A stretch of 5,763 bases of DNA from DASRSS01 sp035656335. GTDB lineage: Bacteria; Actinomycetota; Actinomycetes; Mycobacteriales; Jatrophihabitantaceae. The stretch spans positions 1 through 5,763 of the forward strand of contig DASRSS010000171.1 in assembly GCA_035656335.1 (NCBI GenBank), in the 5' to 3' direction. The translations under genes and the position numbers were made by a program. Every line of letters begins with the position of its first letter. Within the stretch, counting starts at the first letter, position 1. Below, one piece after another: positions 5,059-5,763 of the stretch. Under the pieces are notes generated by a model. It ran no database searches, had not been told where the DNA came from, and saw nothing but the letters and a program-made list of their open reading frames with translations.

Positions 5059-5442
5059 TCAAACTCCTGCCGTCAGGCCGAGGATTTCCAGCTTCTCCGC
5101 CACCGCGTCGGGGGTGAACGGCTTGATCAGGTACTCGTGGGCGCCGGCGGCGAGCGCGCGGACGATCTGGCTCTGCTCGCTCTCGGTGGTCACCATGAGC
5201 AGCGTCAGTCGCGAGTAGCGCGGGTCGGAGCGGACGGCCTGGATGAACTCCAGCCCGTTCATCTCCGGCATGTTCCAGTCGATCAGCGCCACGTCGGGCA
5301 CCTGCTCGGCAGCGTTCAGCTTGTCGAGGGCATCGCGGCCGTCGACGGCCTCGTCCACCTCGAATCCCAACTTCGTCACGATGCGGCGCAGGATCATCCG
5401 CATCGCCGACGAGTCGTCGATGACGATCGCTTGCACAGTCAT
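5059..5442 (-). CDS. cheY: CheY-like single-domain response regulator (upstream copy)
   Basis: A 127-residue receiver domain without an output domain. Key residues are D9 and D10 (VIDDSSAMR), phosphorylation site D55 in LIDWNMPEM, switch Thr T85, Tyr Y104 (the classical CheY aromatic switch) and K107 in IKPF. The Tyr makes it the more canonical of the two CheYs here. I chose the ATG at 5442 and not the longer upstream frame, because the receiver fold begins there. That ATG overlaps the cheR stop in an ATGA arrangement, and AGAAGGG lies just before it, although unusually close. Its stop is one base before the cheX start. It would be phosphorylated by a CheA kinase encoded elsewhere and dephosphorylated by CheX. 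Confidence 0.93.
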   Translation of the reverse strand: MTVQAIVIDDSSAMRMILRRIVTKLGFEVDEAVDGRDALDKLNAAEQVPDVALIDWNMPEMNGLEFIQAVRSDPRYSRLTLLMVTTESEQSQIVRALAAGAHEYLIKPFTPDAVAEKLEILGLTAGV

Positions 5443-5763
5443 GCCCTTCTGGTCAGTTCTAGGGGCGCCTCTGCGGAGGCGCGGTAGGCGGTGAGCCCGC
5501 CGAGGCGGGTGTGTTCGAACTCCTCGTCGATACCTCGGGTGGTCTCGGCCGTGCCCAGGACCAGCCAGCCGTCCGACGCCATCGTCTGGCGGACGCGGCG
5601 CAGGATGGTCTGCTTCGTGGACAGGTCGAAGTAGATGAGCACGTTGCGCAGGAACACGACGTCGAACCGCGGCAGGCCGCTGAACGGCGCCGCGAGGTTC
5701 AGCTCGCGGAAGCTCACGCAGCGCTGCAGCTGCGGATCCACCTGCCACGCGGTTCCCGTCCGC
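5439..5763 (-). CDS. cheR: CheR chemoreceptor methyltransferase (partial, C-terminal part)
   Basis: The last 107 residues of an S-adenosylmethionine-dependent methyltransferase; the gene starts beyond the right window end, since the frame is open to base 5763. It reads through VSFRELNL, then FDVVFLRNVLIYFD, the hallmark CheR segment, and later the DGWLVLGTAET strand, where most CheRs have G-hydrophobic-LG-x-SE. CheR methylates Glu side chains of chemoreceptors to give adaptation. Its stop overlaps the cheY start by four bases (ATGA), so the two are translationally coupled. A GTG at 5741 is an internal codon, not a start, since the methyltransferase fold needs the upstream part. The N-terminal CheR domain and the SAM-binding glycine motif are outside the window and could not be checked. 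Confidence 0.9.
   Translation of the reverse strand, partial: RTGTAWQVDPQLQRCVSFRELNLAAPFSGLPRFDVVFLRNVLIYFDLSTKQTILRRVRQTMASDGWLVLGTAETTRGIDEEFEHTRLGGLTAYRASAEAPLELTRRA

Noticed and set aside
3829..5487. 552-residue open frame on the plus strand, antisense to the chemotaxis operon
   Set aside because: It crosses five well-supported minus-strand genes, has no recognisable domain and shows the repetitive Arg/Ala/Ser composition of a shadow frame.
5059..5748. Long start of the upstream cheY at 5748 giving a 229-residue protein
   Set aside because: The first 102 residues are out-of-frame translation of cheR, rich in Arg and Pro. The receiver fold begins at the ATG at 5442, which overlaps the cheR stop.

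Overview
This window is chromosomal DNA from a high-GC actinobacterium. Codon third positions are almost all G or C, so long open shadow frames run opposite most genes. The gene set combines a TerD/DUF475 stress cluster, as in Streptomyces and its relatives, with chemotaxis genes, which suggests a motile actinomycete (for example a zoospore- or flagellum-forming lineage). The genus cannot be fixed from this sequence.

Left part (1-2266, all on the minus strand): a compact tellurium-resistance-type operon. In transcription order it is terD (2266-1688), a DUF475 multi-pass membrane protein (1684-551) and a second, longer TerD-domain protein of the TerA-like type (545 to beyond base 1). Gaps are only 3 and 5 bases. 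Upstream of terD lies a long symmetric dyad (2287-2330) that overlaps a plausible promoter and ends just before a strong Shine-Dalgarno sequence.

Middle (2362-3668): a 67-residue Cys/His-containing protein on the minus strand and, divergent from it, an aldo/keto reductase on the plus strand. The 86-base gap between them holds a near-palindrome. Neither gene has a convincing ribosome binding site, so leaderless transcripts are possible. The reductase converges on the next operon across a 13-base gap rich in GC palindromes.

Right part (3682-5763, all minus strand): a chemotaxis operon. In transcription order it is cheR (C-terminal part, cut by the window end), a CheY receiver (5442-5059), CheX phosphatase (5057-4569), a second CheY receiver (4569-4207) and a 158-residue protein (4158-3682) that I read as a divergent CheC/CheX-like protein. 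Start and stop codons overlap or nearly touch from cheR to the second cheY, so these proteins are probably made together. CheR would methylate receptors, the CheYs would carry the phosphoryl signal, and CheX (perhaps with the last protein) would remove it.

No RNA gene, mobile element, CRISPR array or gene-free stretch over 300 bases was seen. The most interesting points are the two different CheYs around one CheX, the second ExxN-bearing protein at the operon end, and the dyad in front of terD.
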